From Alphaproteobacteria bacterium HGW-Alphaproteobacteria-18 (GTDB taxonomy: Bacteria; Pseudomonadota; Alphaproteobacteria; Caulobacterales; Hyphomonadaceae): a stretch of 64,000 nucleotides of DNA. Location of the stretch: NCBI GenBank assembly GCA_002841155.1, contig PHEH01000004.1, forward strand, positions 1-64,000, in the 5' to 3' direction. Made by a program: the position numbers and the translations under genes. The notes beneath the pieces are model-generated. The model searched no databases. It was not told the DNA's origin and saw only the letters and a list, made by a program, of their open reading frames with translations. Positions 16,545-25,617 of this stretch are shown here, in pieces. Every line of letters begins with the position of its first letter. The first letter of the stretch is position 1.

Positions 16545-17086
16545 TCAACAGCTCCATCAAAAGGAACTTCAGGGGAATCAATCGGGCCGAGATCATCGCC
16601 CGCAGAAGAGGTGCTTCTGCCACTCTCGCTACCCCCACCACCCGCAGCAAAAGACGCAAACAGGGTCAGCAGATCGACGCTGCCACGCGTATACTGGATT
16701 TCGCCCGTGCCATCCTGCGCAATGTTGTCAAACCCTGCGCCGGGCTCCAGTGCGATATAGGCCCCGCCCAGCAGGCCATCGGTTGAGATGCGGGCATCGG
16801 TATCGTCCGGCAGTTCCCACTTGGTATCGAGGGCCAGCTTGAGAACAGCCTCAAAAGTTCGCGGGTCACCCTCAATTGACTTTACAACGCCGGCCTTCAC
16901 GCCGGCGATGCGCACATCCGAGCCGCGCGAAATGCCGGACACACTATTGAAGCGCGCGGTCACTTCATACTGATTTGCCCCAATGCCGCTGGAATCACCA
17001 CCACGGGCAAGCGCAAACCAGAGAAAGACCCCGGCGACACCGATAACAATTGCCCCGATCAGCGTCTCGAAAAATGATTCACGCAT
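16541..17086 (-). CDS. mlaD: MlaD-type outer membrane lipid asymmetry protein
   Basis: The 181-residue product has one N-terminal membrane segment (ETLIGAIVIGVAGVFLWFAL) and an MCE domain, YEVTARFNSVSGISRGSDVR followed by IAGVKAGVVKSI. MlaD forms a hexameric ring that binds phospholipid for transport between outer and inner membrane. The C-terminal 35 residues are a low-complexity Gly/Ser/acidic tail. It overlaps the NDUFA12 gene by 8 bp and DUF2155 by 4 bp, giving a tight three-gene operon. Partners MlaE and MlaF are not in the window. Confidence 0.88.
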   Translation of the reverse strand: MRESFFETLIGAIVIGVAGVFLWFALARGGDSSGIGANQYEVTARFNSVSGISRGSDVRIAGVKAGVVKSIEGDPRTFEAVLKLALDTKWELPDDTDARISTDGLLGGAYIALEPGAGFDNIAQDGTGEIQYTRGSVDLLTLFASFAAGGGGSESGRSTSSAGDDLGPIDSPEVPFDGAVE

Positions 17087-17471
17087 CCGGTGTCCACGCC
17101 TCGTAATCGGAGTCTGAGCGCTGGCGTTCCCGTTTGCTGGACATCGCGCCCTTCGGCTTCACAGCATAAGGCGTGCCGGTCATGTTTGGGGTATGGTCGG
17201 TTTCCCAGTCGCGGCGCTCAAGCGGCATCTTGGTAGGCGGCGCGTCCAAGGTGTGGTGCAGCCAGCCATGCCAGTCTGCGGGCACTTTCGAGGGCTCCGC
17301 GAGACCATGATACATAACATAGCGGCGGCGGCGGCCTTCCAGGGAAGGCTTCCGTTCTTCGAAGTAGCGATTGCCATACTCGTCGGTGCCAACAGCGTTT
17401 GAACGCCGTTTGATGTCGAAGGCGGCTCCGACGGTATTTCCGCTCCACCAGGTGAATATCTGCTTCAGCAT
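17079..17471 (-). CDS. NADH:ubiquinone oxidoreductase accessory subunit NDUFA12-like
   Basis: About 130 residues from the ATG at 17471 (AGGA upstream); the track start at 17519 adds a non-family leader. The NDUFA12/B17.2 pattern is clear: FTWWSGNTVGAAFDIKRRSN, VGTDEYGNRYFEER, YVMYHGLAEPSKVPADWHGW, and LHHTLDAPPT. This supernumerary subunit of complex I is shared by Alphaproteobacteria and mitochondria and is peripheral to the hydrophilic arm. It heads the NDUFA12-mlaD-DUF2155 operon; the 219 bp before it, shared with the divergent NrdJ-like gene, should hold the promoter. Confidence 0.92.
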   Translation of the reverse strand: MLKQIFTWWSGNTVGAAFDIKRRSNAVGTDEYGNRYFEERKPSLEGRRRRYVMYHGLAEPSKVPADWHGWLHHTLDAPPTKMPLERRDWETDHTPNMTGTPYAVKPKGAMSSKRERQRSDSDYEAWTPDA

Positions 17472-17593
17472 CTGAGGCTTTCCTGACCGTGTTTGATGGC
17501 CGCAATATGGCGATGCCAATATGGCGATGATGGGCGATTAATCCATCCATCAAGGGCAGGCAATGCGCCCCACGCGCGCGGGGCCCGGGATTG

Positions 17594-17650
17594 CAGGCAA
17601 CACGCTGTTTTACCTGCCTCAAAACCGGTTGCCGCAAGGGAGGCAACCGG
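17594..17650 (+). other. Two hairpins in the leader of the NrdJ-like gene
   Basis: A perfect 9-bp inverted repeat (ccggttgcc ... ggcaaccgg, 17625-17633 and 17642-17650) with an 8-base loop lies 40 bp before the GTG start. A weaker aggca/tgcct pairing sits just before it. It could be a leader structure or an operator. It has none of the conserved parts of a cobalamin riboswitch that I could find. Confidence 0.4.
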
Positions 17651-17690
17651 GCACCCTGAGCCGGAGTGATTCGGCAGGAGGCACGGGACA

Positions 17691-19943
17691 GTGGCAGCAA
17701 AATCGCATGCGGAAATCCTCGAAGCCGCCGAATCTGACGGTCTTGTCTCCCGCGAAGTGCGGATGCGCGACATTTCCCGCTGCGCAGGCCGCGCGCTTCA
17801 ACCGCTGACACCAGCCGCCCTTGAGCAGGTCCGCTCGGCCTGGTCTGCCGCGAATCTTCTTGGTGTGTCCCAGCTTGCAACGGCCGAGATGCTCGAACGC
17901 CTCGGTGAAGCGCCCCGCAATGCCGAACTCGCCGAAGCCATCGCCGCCGGCCTGCCGCAGGACGTGCTGGAGGAAGCTCTCCGCCAACCCGGCGGCATCC
18001 AGAAAACCGCTGCCGCCCTGCGCGCCGCCGCTGTCAGCACGCCTTCGCCCCGCCCCGGCATGTTCGAAACCGGCCACCTTGACGGCGCCCTCAGCGCCGC
18101 GCTCGACGCCCTGCTCGACGAGGGCGCCGAGATTCACCTCGCCCGCGCGCCCCTGCCAGACGCCGCCACCCGCTGCCGCGTGATTGATGTCGCCGCCGCC
18201 GTCGGCCCGAACGGCCTTGAGGCAGACTATCTGGTCTCCTCGTCCGATGCGGCGGGCCGGTCTCTTCCGGATGGCGTGCTGGTGATCGCGGGTCTGGGCG
18301 CCGCCGTCATGTCGCTGGGCCTCGACTATGCTTCTGAAAGCGGCATTGCCGCAGGCGCCGCCCTGACCGCGCTCGTGCGCTCCGCCGCAACCGGCGCCGC
18401 TTTCCCCGCAGCGCAGGCACGCGTCCTCGGCCTTGAGGCGATCAAGGCAGGCGGCCGCCGCGCCTGTCAGGTCGCCATCCTGCCGCTCATGGATCTCGCC
18501 AGCCTCCTGCCAGACTGCGAAAGCGAAGGCGCCGCGCCCGTGCGCACAGTGCTCGCCTATGGCGAAGAGGCCCCCTCGCTTGGCCGCGCAGCCCGGCTTG
18601 GCCTTGCGCGCCGCGCGCCCGAACACCTCCCCGTGCTGCTCGGCCGGCTTGCCAGCGCCGGGGAACAGGACCTTGACGCCGCCCTCGGCCGCACCAAGCT
18701 GCGCGACCGGGGCTTCAGCGACGACGCCATCGAGCGCGTCACCCGCGCCATCGGCGATGGCCTGCCGCTCAACGCCGCCTTCTCCCGCTGGGTGCTGGGA
18801 GACGAGATCATCAGCAATGACCTGCGCCTGTCTCCGGACCGGTTTGATTCAGATGGCCGCGCGCTGCTCTCAGCCGTAGGCTTCTCGAAGAAAGATATCG
18901 CGGCAGCCGAAGAAGCCATTGATGGCGCGGTGGAAGATATCGCCGGCAAGGGCCTCGCAGGCGCCGGCCTCTCACTGAACATCTCGATGGACGCAGAGCT
19001 GCGCTTCACCTCAGCGGCCGCCCGCGCGCTCAATGGCATGACCATGCTGCGCGTGCCCGCTCGGGAAGGCCTGAAAATGGCTGAGGCGGCTATGGCCGCT
19101 GACCTCTCCGTCCTGCTGACCGGCCACCGCACGCCGCCTTCTGAAGATGTGCGCGAGCGTATGGAACAGATCCTGTCCCTGGCTGACGAAATTGCCGAAG
19201 AGGCAGACGCCCTGCCTGACCTTCCGGTCCTGAGCGAGGCTGGACCACCTGTCCGCCGCACGCGTCTGCCCGATCGGCGCAAGGGTTACATCCAGAAGGC
19301 GACCGTGGGGGGCCACAAGGTCTATCTCCACACCGGCGAATTCGATGATGGCAGCCTCGGCGAGATCTTCATCGACATGCACAAAGAGGGTGCCGCCTTC
19401 CGCAGCCTGATGAACAATTTCGCCATCTCGGTGTCCCTCGGCCTGCAATATGGCGTGCCGCTGGAAGAGTATGCCGACGCCTTCGTGTTCACCCGGTTCG
19501 AACCGGCCGGTGAAGTGACCGGCAATGACCGGATCACCAAGGCAACCTCGATCCTCGACTATATCTTCCGCGAACTTGCCCTCTCCTATCTGGGCCGCGA
19601 TGACCTTGCTGAAGCCGATGTCACCCATGATGGCCTCGGCCGGGGCGCAGGGGACGCCACCCGCAGCGCGCAGACCGCCGCCTTCACCACCGAAGCGGCC
19701 CAGATCATCTCGCGCGGCTTTTCCCGTGGCCAGCTGCCGGACAATATCGTTATCCTGAACAAACGCCGCGCCGAGAAGGCGTCCGAAGAGCCTGAAGCCA
19801 ATGAGGAAGGCATGATCGACCTCACACCGGTCTATCTGGCCCAGCCCTGTCCGGCCTGTGGAAGCTTTACCTTGTTTGAGGCTTCCCCGGATGGCCATCA
19901 GGCCTGCGACACCTGCGGCGAGGAATGCAGGGCCACTCAGTAA
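17691..19943 (+). CDS. NrdJ-like protein: C-terminal half of B12-dependent ribonucleotide reductase, catalytic motifs lost
   Basis: The 750-residue protein starts at a GTG with AGGAGG 10 bases upstream. Residues from about 520 onward match the end of adenosylcobalamin-dependent ribonucleotide reductase: [60 protein letters not shown] and [18 protein letters not shown] (TSCPD region), then a CPACG...CDTCGEEC zinc/redox tail. Further upstream, [20 protein letters not shown] and [20 protein letters not shown] still track the NrdJ barrel. However, the segment that should read PTGTIG reads LPLMDLAS, and NPCSE is absent. About the first 500 residues of a normal NrdJ (roughly 1200) are missing. A regulatory or structural role is an inference; the frame is intact, so it is not an ordinary pseudogene. 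Confidence 0.7.
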   Translation: MAAKSHAEILEAAESDGLVSREVRMRDISRCAGRALQPLTPAALEQVRSAWSAANLLGVSQLATAEMLERLGEAPRNAELAEAIAAGLPQDVLEEALRQPGGIQKTAAALRAAAVSTPSPRPGMFETGHLDGALSAALDALLDEGAEIHLARAPLPDAATRCRVIDVAAAVGPNGLEADYLVSSSDAAGRSLPDGVLVIAGLGAAVMSLGLDYASESGIAAGAALTALVRSAATGAAFPAAQARVLGLEAIKAGGRRACQVAILPLMDLASLLPDCESEGAAPVRTVLAYGEEAPSLGRAARLGLARRAPEHLPVLLGRLASAGEQDLDAALGRTKLRDRGFSDDAIERVTRAIGDGLPLNAAFSRWVLGDEIISNDLRLSPDRFDSDGRALLSAVGFSKKDIAAAEEAIDGAVEDIAGKGLAGAGLSLNISMDAELRFTSAAARALNGMTMLRVPAREGLKMAEAAMAADLSVLLTGHRTPPSEDVRERMEQILSLADEIAEEADALPDLPVLSEAGPPVRRTRLPDRRKGYIQKATVGGHKVYLHTGEFDDGSLGEIFIDMHKEGAAFRSLMNNFAISVSLGLQYGVPLEEYADAFVFTRFEPAGEVTGNDRITKATSILDYIFRELALSYLGRDDLAEADVTHDGLGRGAGDATRSAQTAAFTTEAAQIISRGFSRGQLPDNIVILNKRRAEKASEEPEANEEGMIDLTPVYLAQPCPACGSFTLFEASPDGHQACDTCGEECRATQ

Positions 19944-20105
19944 GCCAGGGAGGCGAGTGACCCCGGCTGATCTTCCCGTCCCGAGGGGAAATTAACTATG
20001 CCGCGGCGTCAGAATGTATTGCACGGCAGCAACAGTTACCGGCCTTTTACACTTCTTACTGTTTGTTCAGTTTAGACTTTTCAGAATTGCCATTATCCAA
20101 GTCAT

Positions 20106-20846
20106 ATGTTCGCGTCACAAGTGCGTCTCATCTCCCTGGCCGGCGTCATGTCGGCTGCGTTTGCCACAACGGCTCTGGCACAAAGCCAGCCCGTAGCATG
20201 GTCTCCCAGCTATGGGGGTGCCTGCGCAGACTGTGATCTCTCCGGCCGCAACCTTTCGGGATGGACGCTGAACGGCGCAAACTATTCCGGCGCCCGCTTC
20301 GATTATGCCTTCATGCGCGGGGTGCGGGCCACGGCCGTCAATATGCAGAGCGCCAATGTCACGGGCGCAGATCTTCGCGGCGCCGATCTCACCAGCGCGC
20401 GCTTTGCCGACGCGGTGTTCAACAATGCCCGCATGCAGGATGTGCTCGCCTCTGGCGCGGATTTCCGCCGCGCGCGGATGCAGGGCGCAAACCTTGAACG
20501 GGCGCGCCTGATCGGGGTGAACTTCGAGGGCGCCTCCCTCCTCTTCGCCCGGCTGGAAACGGCTGACCTCTCCGGGGCAAACGGCACCGGCATGATCCTG
20601 GACCGGGCAAATCTGCGCGGCACGATCTTCGACGGGGCAAACCTCTCTGAAGCAAGCCTCTCAGGGGCAGACGTTACAGGCGCCTCCTTCCGCGATGCCC
20701 GTCTCCCCAGCGCGGACCTCACCGGCGTTACCGGCTCCGAATCAGCTGATTTCGCCGGCGCCTGTGGCTCGCTCTCAACCCGCCTGCCAGCCGATCTGCG
20801 TCTGCCACTGTGCGATGTTCCGGACGTCATCAGCAAAGAAGACTGA
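20106..20846 (+). CDS. Exported pentapeptide-repeat protein
   Basis: This 246-residue product has a signal peptide (MFASQVRLISLAGVMSAAFATTALA) followed by about 30 pentapeptide repeats of the A(D/N)LXX type (residues 40-220: ADLRGADLTSARFADAVFNN, ANLRGTIFDGANLSEASLSG). These form a right-handed quadrilateral beta-helix. A CADC pair just after the signal peptide and two Cys near the C-terminus (FAGACGSL, LPLCDVP) may form disulfides. The function of such periplasmic repeat proteins is generally unknown. An AT-rich 160-bp region upstream probably holds the promoter, and a strong hairpin terminator follows the gene. Confidence 0.85.
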   Translation: MFASQVRLISLAGVMSAAFATTALAQSQPVAWSPSYGGACADCDLSGRNLSGWTLNGANYSGARFDYAFMRGVRATAVNMQSANVTGADLRGADLTSARFADAVFNNARMQDVLASGADFRRARMQGANLERARLIGVNFEGASLLFARLETADLSGANGTGMILDRANLRGTIFDGANLSEASLSGADVTGASFRDARLPSADLTGVTGSESADFAGACGSLSTRLPADLRLPLCDVPDVISKED

Positions 20847-20873
20847 GCCGTTCCTGACACCCTCAGAAAGCAA

Positions 20874-20905
20874 AACCGCCGGGCTCAACACCCGGCGGTT
20901 TGTTT
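20874..20905. terminator. Bidirectional Rho-independent terminator
   Basis: A perfect 10-bp stem (aaccgccggg / cccggcggtt) with a 7-base loop is followed by TGTTTTT on the plus strand and by TTTTG on the minus strand. It separates the convergent pentapeptide gene and aspS. Confidence 0.88.
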
Positions 20906-20931
20906 TTGGGCCTGAGGCGCGGGGTGAGGCT

Positions 20932-22857
20932 TTAAGCCTTCACCACCGGCGCGAGGCGGATGTTCAGCTCTTTCAGCTGGCGCTCGTCCACCGGGCTCGG
21001 CGCGCCCATCAGCAGGTCACGGGCCTGCTGGTTCATCGGGAAGAGAATCACATCGCGCAGGCTGTCAGTCTCGGCCAGCAGCATGACGATGCGGTCCACG
21101 CCGGGCGCGATGCCGCCATGTGGCGGCGCGCCGAAACGGAAGGCGTTCAGCATGCCGCCAAACTTCGCCTCAACCACTTCAGGCCCATACCCGGCAATCT
21201 CGAACGCCTTCAGCATCACATCCGGACGATGGTTCCGGATGGCGCCAGAGGAGAGCTCCACACCGTTACACACAATGTCATACTGGAACGCCTTGAGGGC
21301 GAGCTGCTTTTCGGCCGTGTCGGCCGCCAGCAGCGCGTCCATGCCGCCCTGAGGCATCGAGAACGGGTTGTGGCTGAAATCGACCTTCTTGTTGTCTTCG
21401 TCCCATTCATACATCGGGAAATCGACAATCCAGCAGAAGCGGAACACGCCCGGCTCGATCAGCCCGAGTTCCTCGCCGATGCGGATACGCGCCTGGCCCT
21501 GCAGCTTCACGGCAGCGGTCTTGTCGCCCGCCGAGAAGAACAGCGCGTCGCCCGCTTTTACGCCCGCATGGGCGGCCATTGCCACAACCGTGAGTTTGTC
21601 GAGAAACTTCGCGATTGGGCCAGTCGCTTTGAGTTTGCGATACTGTGCTAAGTCACCCGCCAAGCAAGGTTTATTGTACATGCTAGTTACTAGCGCTGCA
21701 GCCAACATTAGATCGGTATGTGAATAAACGTCACCAGGTTCTTCACTCTCCTCGAATTTAACGTATCCGAGACCGGGTGCCTGCATTTCCTTTTGAGCCC
21801 AAGCGTTCATCTTATCAAAGAAGCTGCGGGGTTGGGCTGCGACATTGGGAGCCGGGATGGCGCGCACGATCCCGCCTTTCTCAATCAAGCCTTTAAATGC
21901 TTTGAATTGGACGTCGTCCCTCGCAAAGAAATCTGTAACATCGCTACAGATGATCGGGTTACGCAGGTCCGGCTTGTCGACGCCGTATTTCAGCATCGCC
22001 TCGGCATAAGGAATGTGCGGGAACGGGCCTTCGGGCACGGTGCGCCCCTTGCCTTCCCAGTCGGCGAATTCCTCGAACACGCCGCGCATGACGGGCTCGA
22101 TGGCGCCGAACACGTCTTCCTGCGTCACAAAGCTCATCTCGATATCGAGCTGGTAGAACTCGCCAGGGCTACGGTCAGCGCGGGCGTCTTCATCCCGGAA
22201 GCAGGGCGCGATCTGGAAGTAGCGGTCAAAACCCGACACCATCAAGAGCTGCTTGAACTGCTGGGGCGCCTGAGGCAGCGCGTAGAACTCGCCCGGATGC
22301 AGGCGGCTAGGCACCAGGAAGTCACGCGCGCCTTCGGGGCTCGAAGCGGTCAGGATCGGCGTCTGGTATTCGGTGAAGCCCTGCTCAGTCATCCGGCGGC
22401 GCAGGCTGGAAATCACCTGGCTGCGCAGGATCATGTTCTTGTGCAGCTGCTCCCGGCGCAGGTCCAGATAGCGGTGCTTGAGGCGGATTTCTTCAGGGTA
22501 TGAATGATCCCCGAAAACCGGCATTGGCAGCTCGGCGGCTTCGGACTGAACCGAAACCTCCCCGCCCACCACTTCGATCTCGCCGGTCGCGAGATTCGCG
22601 TTCACGAGTTCGGCGTCCCGGGCAACGACCTTGCCTTCGACCGTGATCACGCTTTCCGCGCGCAGCCGCTCAACCGTCGCAAAGCCCGGCGAACCGGGGT
22701 TAAAGACAATCTGTGTGAGCCCGTAATGATCGCGCAGGTCGATGAACATCACCCCGCCATGGTCGCGGCGGCGGTGCAGCCAGCCTGAAATCTTTACGGT
22801 TTCTCCCACATGGGATTTGCGCAGCTCGCCGCAGGTATGGGTGCGATAGGCATGCAT
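20932..22857 (-). CDS. aspS: Aspartyl-tRNA synthetase (bacterial type)
   Basis: The 641-residue protein is a bacterial AspRS, somewhat longer than the roughly 590-600 usual in Alphaproteobacteria. The N-terminal OB-fold anticodon domain (residues 1-105, [24 protein letters not shown]), the class II motifs ([40 protein letters not shown]) and motif 3 ([18 protein letters not shown]) are all present. Extra residues (about [20 protein letters not shown] to AQYRKLK) sit in the GAD insertion domain, in a stretch of unusually low GC. With GatA and GatB also in the window, this enzyme is probably non-discriminating and also supplies Asp-tRNA(Asn). Divergent from rnd. Confidence 0.96.
   Translation of the reverse strand: MHAYRTHTCGELRKSHVGETVKISGWLHRRRDHGGVMFIDLRDHYGLTQIVFNPGSPGFATVERLRAESVITVEGKVVARDAELVNANLATGEIEVVGGEVSVQSEAAELPMPVFGDHSYPEEIRLKHRYLDLRREQLHKNMILRSQVISSLRRRMTEQGFTEYQTPILTASSPEGARDFLVPSRLHPGEFYALPQAPQQFKQLLMVSGFDRYFQIAPCFRDEDARADRSPGEFYQLDIEMSFVTQEDVFGAIEPVMRGVFEEFADWEGKGRTVPEGPFPHIPYAEAMLKYGVDKPDLRNPIICSDVTDFFARDDVQFKAFKGLIEKGGIVRAIPAPNVAAQPRSFFDKMNAWAQKEMQAPGLGYVKFEESEEPGDVYSHTDLMLAAALVTSMYNKPCLAGDLAQYRKLKATGPIAKFLDKLTVVAMAAHAGVKAGDALFFSAGDKTAAVKLQGQARIRIGEELGLIEPGVFRFCWIVDFPMYEWDEDNKKVDFSHNPFSMPQGGMDALLAADTAEKQLALKAFQYDIVCNGVELSSGAIRNHRPDVMLKAFEIAGYGPEVVEAKFGGMLNAFRFGAPPHGGIAPGVDRIVMLLAETDSLRDVILFPMNQQARDLLMGAPSPVDERQLKELNIRLAPVVKA
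21634..21960 (-). other. Low-GC, atypical-codon patch inside aspS
   Basis: By hand count GC is 179 of 360 (about 50%) over 21601-21960, against 78 of 120 (65%) in the neighbouring 22021-22140. The patch uses TTA, CTA, GTA and AAA codons that are rare around it and carries the extra GAD-domain residues. The reading frame is unbroken. A recombined segment is the likeliest reading. Confidence 0.6.
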
Positions 22858-22955
22858 CGGGCGAAATCTCCGGAAATTCGCTGAAGTCAGAAAGAAGCGG
22901 CGTAGGGCACAGACCCCCTCGCCTTTGTCAAGTTGGTGCGATAAGCGCTCAAGGG

Positions 22956-24122
22956 ATGACTGACAACACCTTGACCCCCATCACAGAGCAGTCGGCGCTG
23001 GAAGATCTCTGCGGACAGCTCGCCGAATCCGAATTTGTCTGCGTGGACACCGAGTTCCACCGGGAGACGACCTATTGGCCGGAGCTGTGCCTGATTCAGG
23101 CCTCCGCCCCAGGCGTCGAGGGCTTGATCGACCCCCGCGCGGAAGATCTCGACATCCGGCCTTTCCTGGACCTGATCGCCTCCGACCGGCAAACCAAGGT
23201 ATTCCACGCCGCCCGGCAGGATATCGAAATCTTCAACCGCCTGATCGGCCACCCGCCCGGCCCGGTTTTCGACACCCAGGTCGCCGCCATGGCGCTCGGC
23301 TTTGGTGATTCGATTTCCTACGACAACCTGATCCAGCGGGTCCTGCGCAAGCATATCGACAAATCCAGCCAGTTTACCGACTGGATGCGCCGCCCCCTCA
23401 GCCATAAACAGCTCATCTATGCGCTGGGGGACGTGACCCACCTGCGCGACGCCTATCTGAAGATGCGCGACGAGCTTGAAAAGGCCGGCCGCATGAACTG
23501 GGTGCGCGAGGAAATGGCCGAACTCGAAGACCCGGCCACCTACGACACCGATCCGATGAATGCCTGGCAGCGGCTGAAACTGCGCATGCCCAAGAAAGAC
23601 TATGCCGCCATCGTGGTCGCCGTCGCCGCCTGGCGCGAGCGCACGGCGCAGGAGCTCGACAAGCCCCGCCGCCGTATCCTCAAGGATGACGCCATCCAGG
23701 AAATCGCCGCCCAGAAACCGCGCTCGGAAGACGACTTCAACCAGCTGCGCGCGGTGCCCAACGGCTTCATCCGCTCCAAGCATGGCCAGGGCCTCGTCGA
23801 CGCCATCAAGGAAGCCATGGCTGATCCTGACGCCTTCTCGCCAGAGCTGACCCGCCCGGTTCAGAACGCCCAGATCCCGGCAGGCGCGCCGGAGCTGCTC
23901 AAGGTGCTCCTCAAGCACGTCTCGGACGAAAACAATGTCGTGCCCCGTCTCATCGCCAATTCCAGCGACATCGACCGGATTGCCCGCGGCGAGACCAGCG
24001 ATGACATCGCAGCCATGACCGGCTGGCGCTATGACATGTTCGGCCAGAAGGCGATTGCGCTTCTTTCCGGCAAGCTGGCGGTATCCTTCAATGGAGGACA
24101 GGTCCGCCTGTTCGACGTCTGA
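22956..24122 (+). CDS. rnd: Ribonuclease D
   Basis: The 388-residue enzyme is a DEDD-family 3'-5' exoribonuclease that trims tRNA and other RNA 3' ends. Exo I is [22 protein letters not shown] (D and E ligands), Exo II is [16 protein letters not shown], and Exo III is [16 protein letters not shown] with the Tyr of the DEDDy group. An HRDC domain follows (about residues 210-290: [20 protein letters not shown]). Length and order fit the family. The ATG at 22956 follows AAGGG. It is divergent from aspS, with about 98 bp between, and ends 8 bp from the convergent ppx. Confidence 0.95.
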   Translation: MTDNTLTPITEQSALEDLCGQLAESEFVCVDTEFHRETTYWPELCLIQASAPGVEGLIDPRAEDLDIRPFLDLIASDRQTKVFHAARQDIEIFNRLIGHPPGPVFDTQVAAMALGFGDSISYDNLIQRVLRKHIDKSSQFTDWMRRPLSHKQLIYALGDVTHLRDAYLKMRDELEKAGRMNWVREEMAELEDPATYDTDPMNAWQRLKLRMPKKDYAAIVVAVAAWRERTAQELDKPRRRILKDDAIQEIAAQKPRSEDDFNQLRAVPNGFIRSKHGQGLVDAIKEAMADPDAFSPELTRPVQNAQIPAGAPELLKVLLKHVSDENNVVPRLIANSSDIDRIARGETSDDIAAMTGWRYDMFGQKAIALLSGKLAVSFNGGQVRLFDV

Positions 24123-24129
24123 GCCGCCG

Positions 24130-25617
24130 CTAGCGAACCAGCGTTGCCGACTTCAGCCTCAGCATGTTCGACGCCTGCGCCAGGCGGCGCTCCACCGTTT
24201 CGGAAATCAGGTTGGCGTCCTTGCGATTGACCTGAAGCGTCAGGGTGTCCCCTTCCAGGTGCAGCGACGCGCGCTTCAGGATCGGGCCGGAGCGACCGGA
24301 GAACACCGCGCCCAGACGCATCAGCAGACCGATCTGCTTTGCCCGCTCGGCCTGCTGCTCCGTGGTCAGCATGATGTGCTCGTTGGGGCGCTTGAAATCC
24401 TTTTCATACCGGCAGCCAATGGCATGCGCGATCATCGCCCGCTCGGGATGCGTCACGCCCAGATACGGCGCCCGCAGGGCCTGATCATAGGCCATCTCGG
24501 CGCGGTGGTCGGGATGGAAACGCCCGGCGCTGTCAGCCATCATGCAGGCCGCCATCTCGATACGGATGTCTGCCGCCGGCGAACCGAAAAGATCATTCTG
24601 GGGCACCAGCGCCGGCGAAATGAATTCATGCAGCGCCCGCCCGAAGCCGATCTGGTTGTGATCAAGGCGCGCATAGGCGATAATACCATCTGTCAACGGA
24701 TCATCAAGATCCATTTCAAGCAGATCATGCAGAACCCCTTCGCGCACCCCTGCCGCGGAGATCGTGACGCCTTCCAGCGTGCCCTGGGAGAGGATTTCTT
24801 CGATCAGGATCGCCGCCATCGGGAAGTGCCGGGCGCGCCGCTTGTCGATGGCCTCCACCTGCTGGCGCGCCCCGGCATTCGTGAGGGAGTCGATGCAAAG
24901 CTTCGCCGCGCGCGCCACCTGTCCCTCGTTGATATGGAAGCCCTGCAAGACGTGGAGGGGATATTTGTCCATCTCCATGACCAGCCGCCCAAAGGCCCGC
25001 CACGCGCCGCCGACGGCATAGAAACGCCCGCTGACGCCGTTCAGCGCTTCGCTCGCCTTCAGCGCGTCCCGGATGCGTTTACGCAGCTCCTTGGGATCAC
25101 TGACGATATCACCAAGCGCCAACGGGCCCAGCATCAGGCTCTCACCGGCGTCCGGCCCTTTTTTAAGGCCGATGCGTTTCAGCTCAAGGCTCGATCCGCC
25201 CAGATCGCCGATCAGGCCCATCGGATTATGGATGCTGAGATCCACCCCCCGCGCCGACAGCCGCGCCTCATCCTCACCGCTGAGCAGGCGCACCGGCCGG
25301 CCAAGGATTCTGCCTGCCTTCTTGAGGAAGGCATCGCCATCCCCCGCCATACGCACGGCCGCAGTTGCCACAGCCTGATAGGTCTCGACATTCAGAGCCC
25401 GCAGAATGGCGCGATAACGGCTCAGCGCCTTCAGCGCCGCCTCAACCCCCTTAGGCGAGAGATGCCCGGTCTTGGGCACGCCCTCGCCAAGGCCCGCCAT
25501 CACCTTCTCATTGAAAGTCTGGAGGATCGACGCGCCCATCACCTCACAGATGACGAGACGTACCGAGTTTGACCCGATGTCGATGATGCCCGCAAGCCTG
25601 GACTTGGGGAAACTCAT
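24130..25617 (-). CDS. ppx: Exopolyphosphatase (Ppx/GppA family)
   Basis: This 495-residue protein of the ASKHA fold removes terminal phosphate from polyphosphate (or pppGpp). The N-terminal phosphate-binding loop GIIDIGSNSVRLVICEV and the second loop LIGDLGGSSLELKRIG are present, as are VATAAVRMAGDGDAFLKKAG and RLLSGEDEARLSARGV. The C-terminal helical domain (from about 320) is of the HD-like Ppx type. It starts in an ATGA overlap with the ppk stop, so polyphosphate synthesis and breakdown are encoded as a coupled pair. Confidence 0.93.
   Translation of the reverse strand: MSFPKSRLAGIIDIGSNSVRLVICEVMGASILQTFNEKVMAGLGEGVPKTGHLSPKGVEAALKALSRYRAILRALNVETYQAVATAAVRMAGDGDAFLKKAGRILGRPVRLLSGEDEARLSARGVDLSIHNPMGLIGDLGGSSLELKRIGLKKGPDAGESLMLGPLALGDIVSDPKELRKRIRDALKASEALNGVSGRFYAVGGAWRAFGRLVMEMDKYPLHVLQGFHINEGQVARAAKLCIDSLTNAGARQQVEAIDKRRARHFPMAAILIEEILSQGTLEGVTISAAGVREGVLHDLLEMDLDDPLTDGIIAYARLDHNQIGFGRALHEFISPALVPQNDLFGSPAADIRIEMAACMMADSAGRFHPDHRAEMAYDQALRAPYLGVTHPERAMIAHAIGCRYEKDFKRPNEHIMLTTEQQAERAKQIGLLMRLGAVFSGRSGPILKRASLHLEGDTLTLQVNRKDANLISETVERRLAQASNMLRLKSATLVR

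Noticed and set aside
17472-17690. Cobalamin riboswitch before the NrdJ-like gene
   Set aside because: The hairpins there lack the conserved B12-box and core sequences; only a simple inverted repeat is supported.
24031-25572. 513-codon plus-strand ORF opposite ppx
   Set aside because: It is the shadow frame of a clear ppx gene in GC-rich DNA and has no family features.
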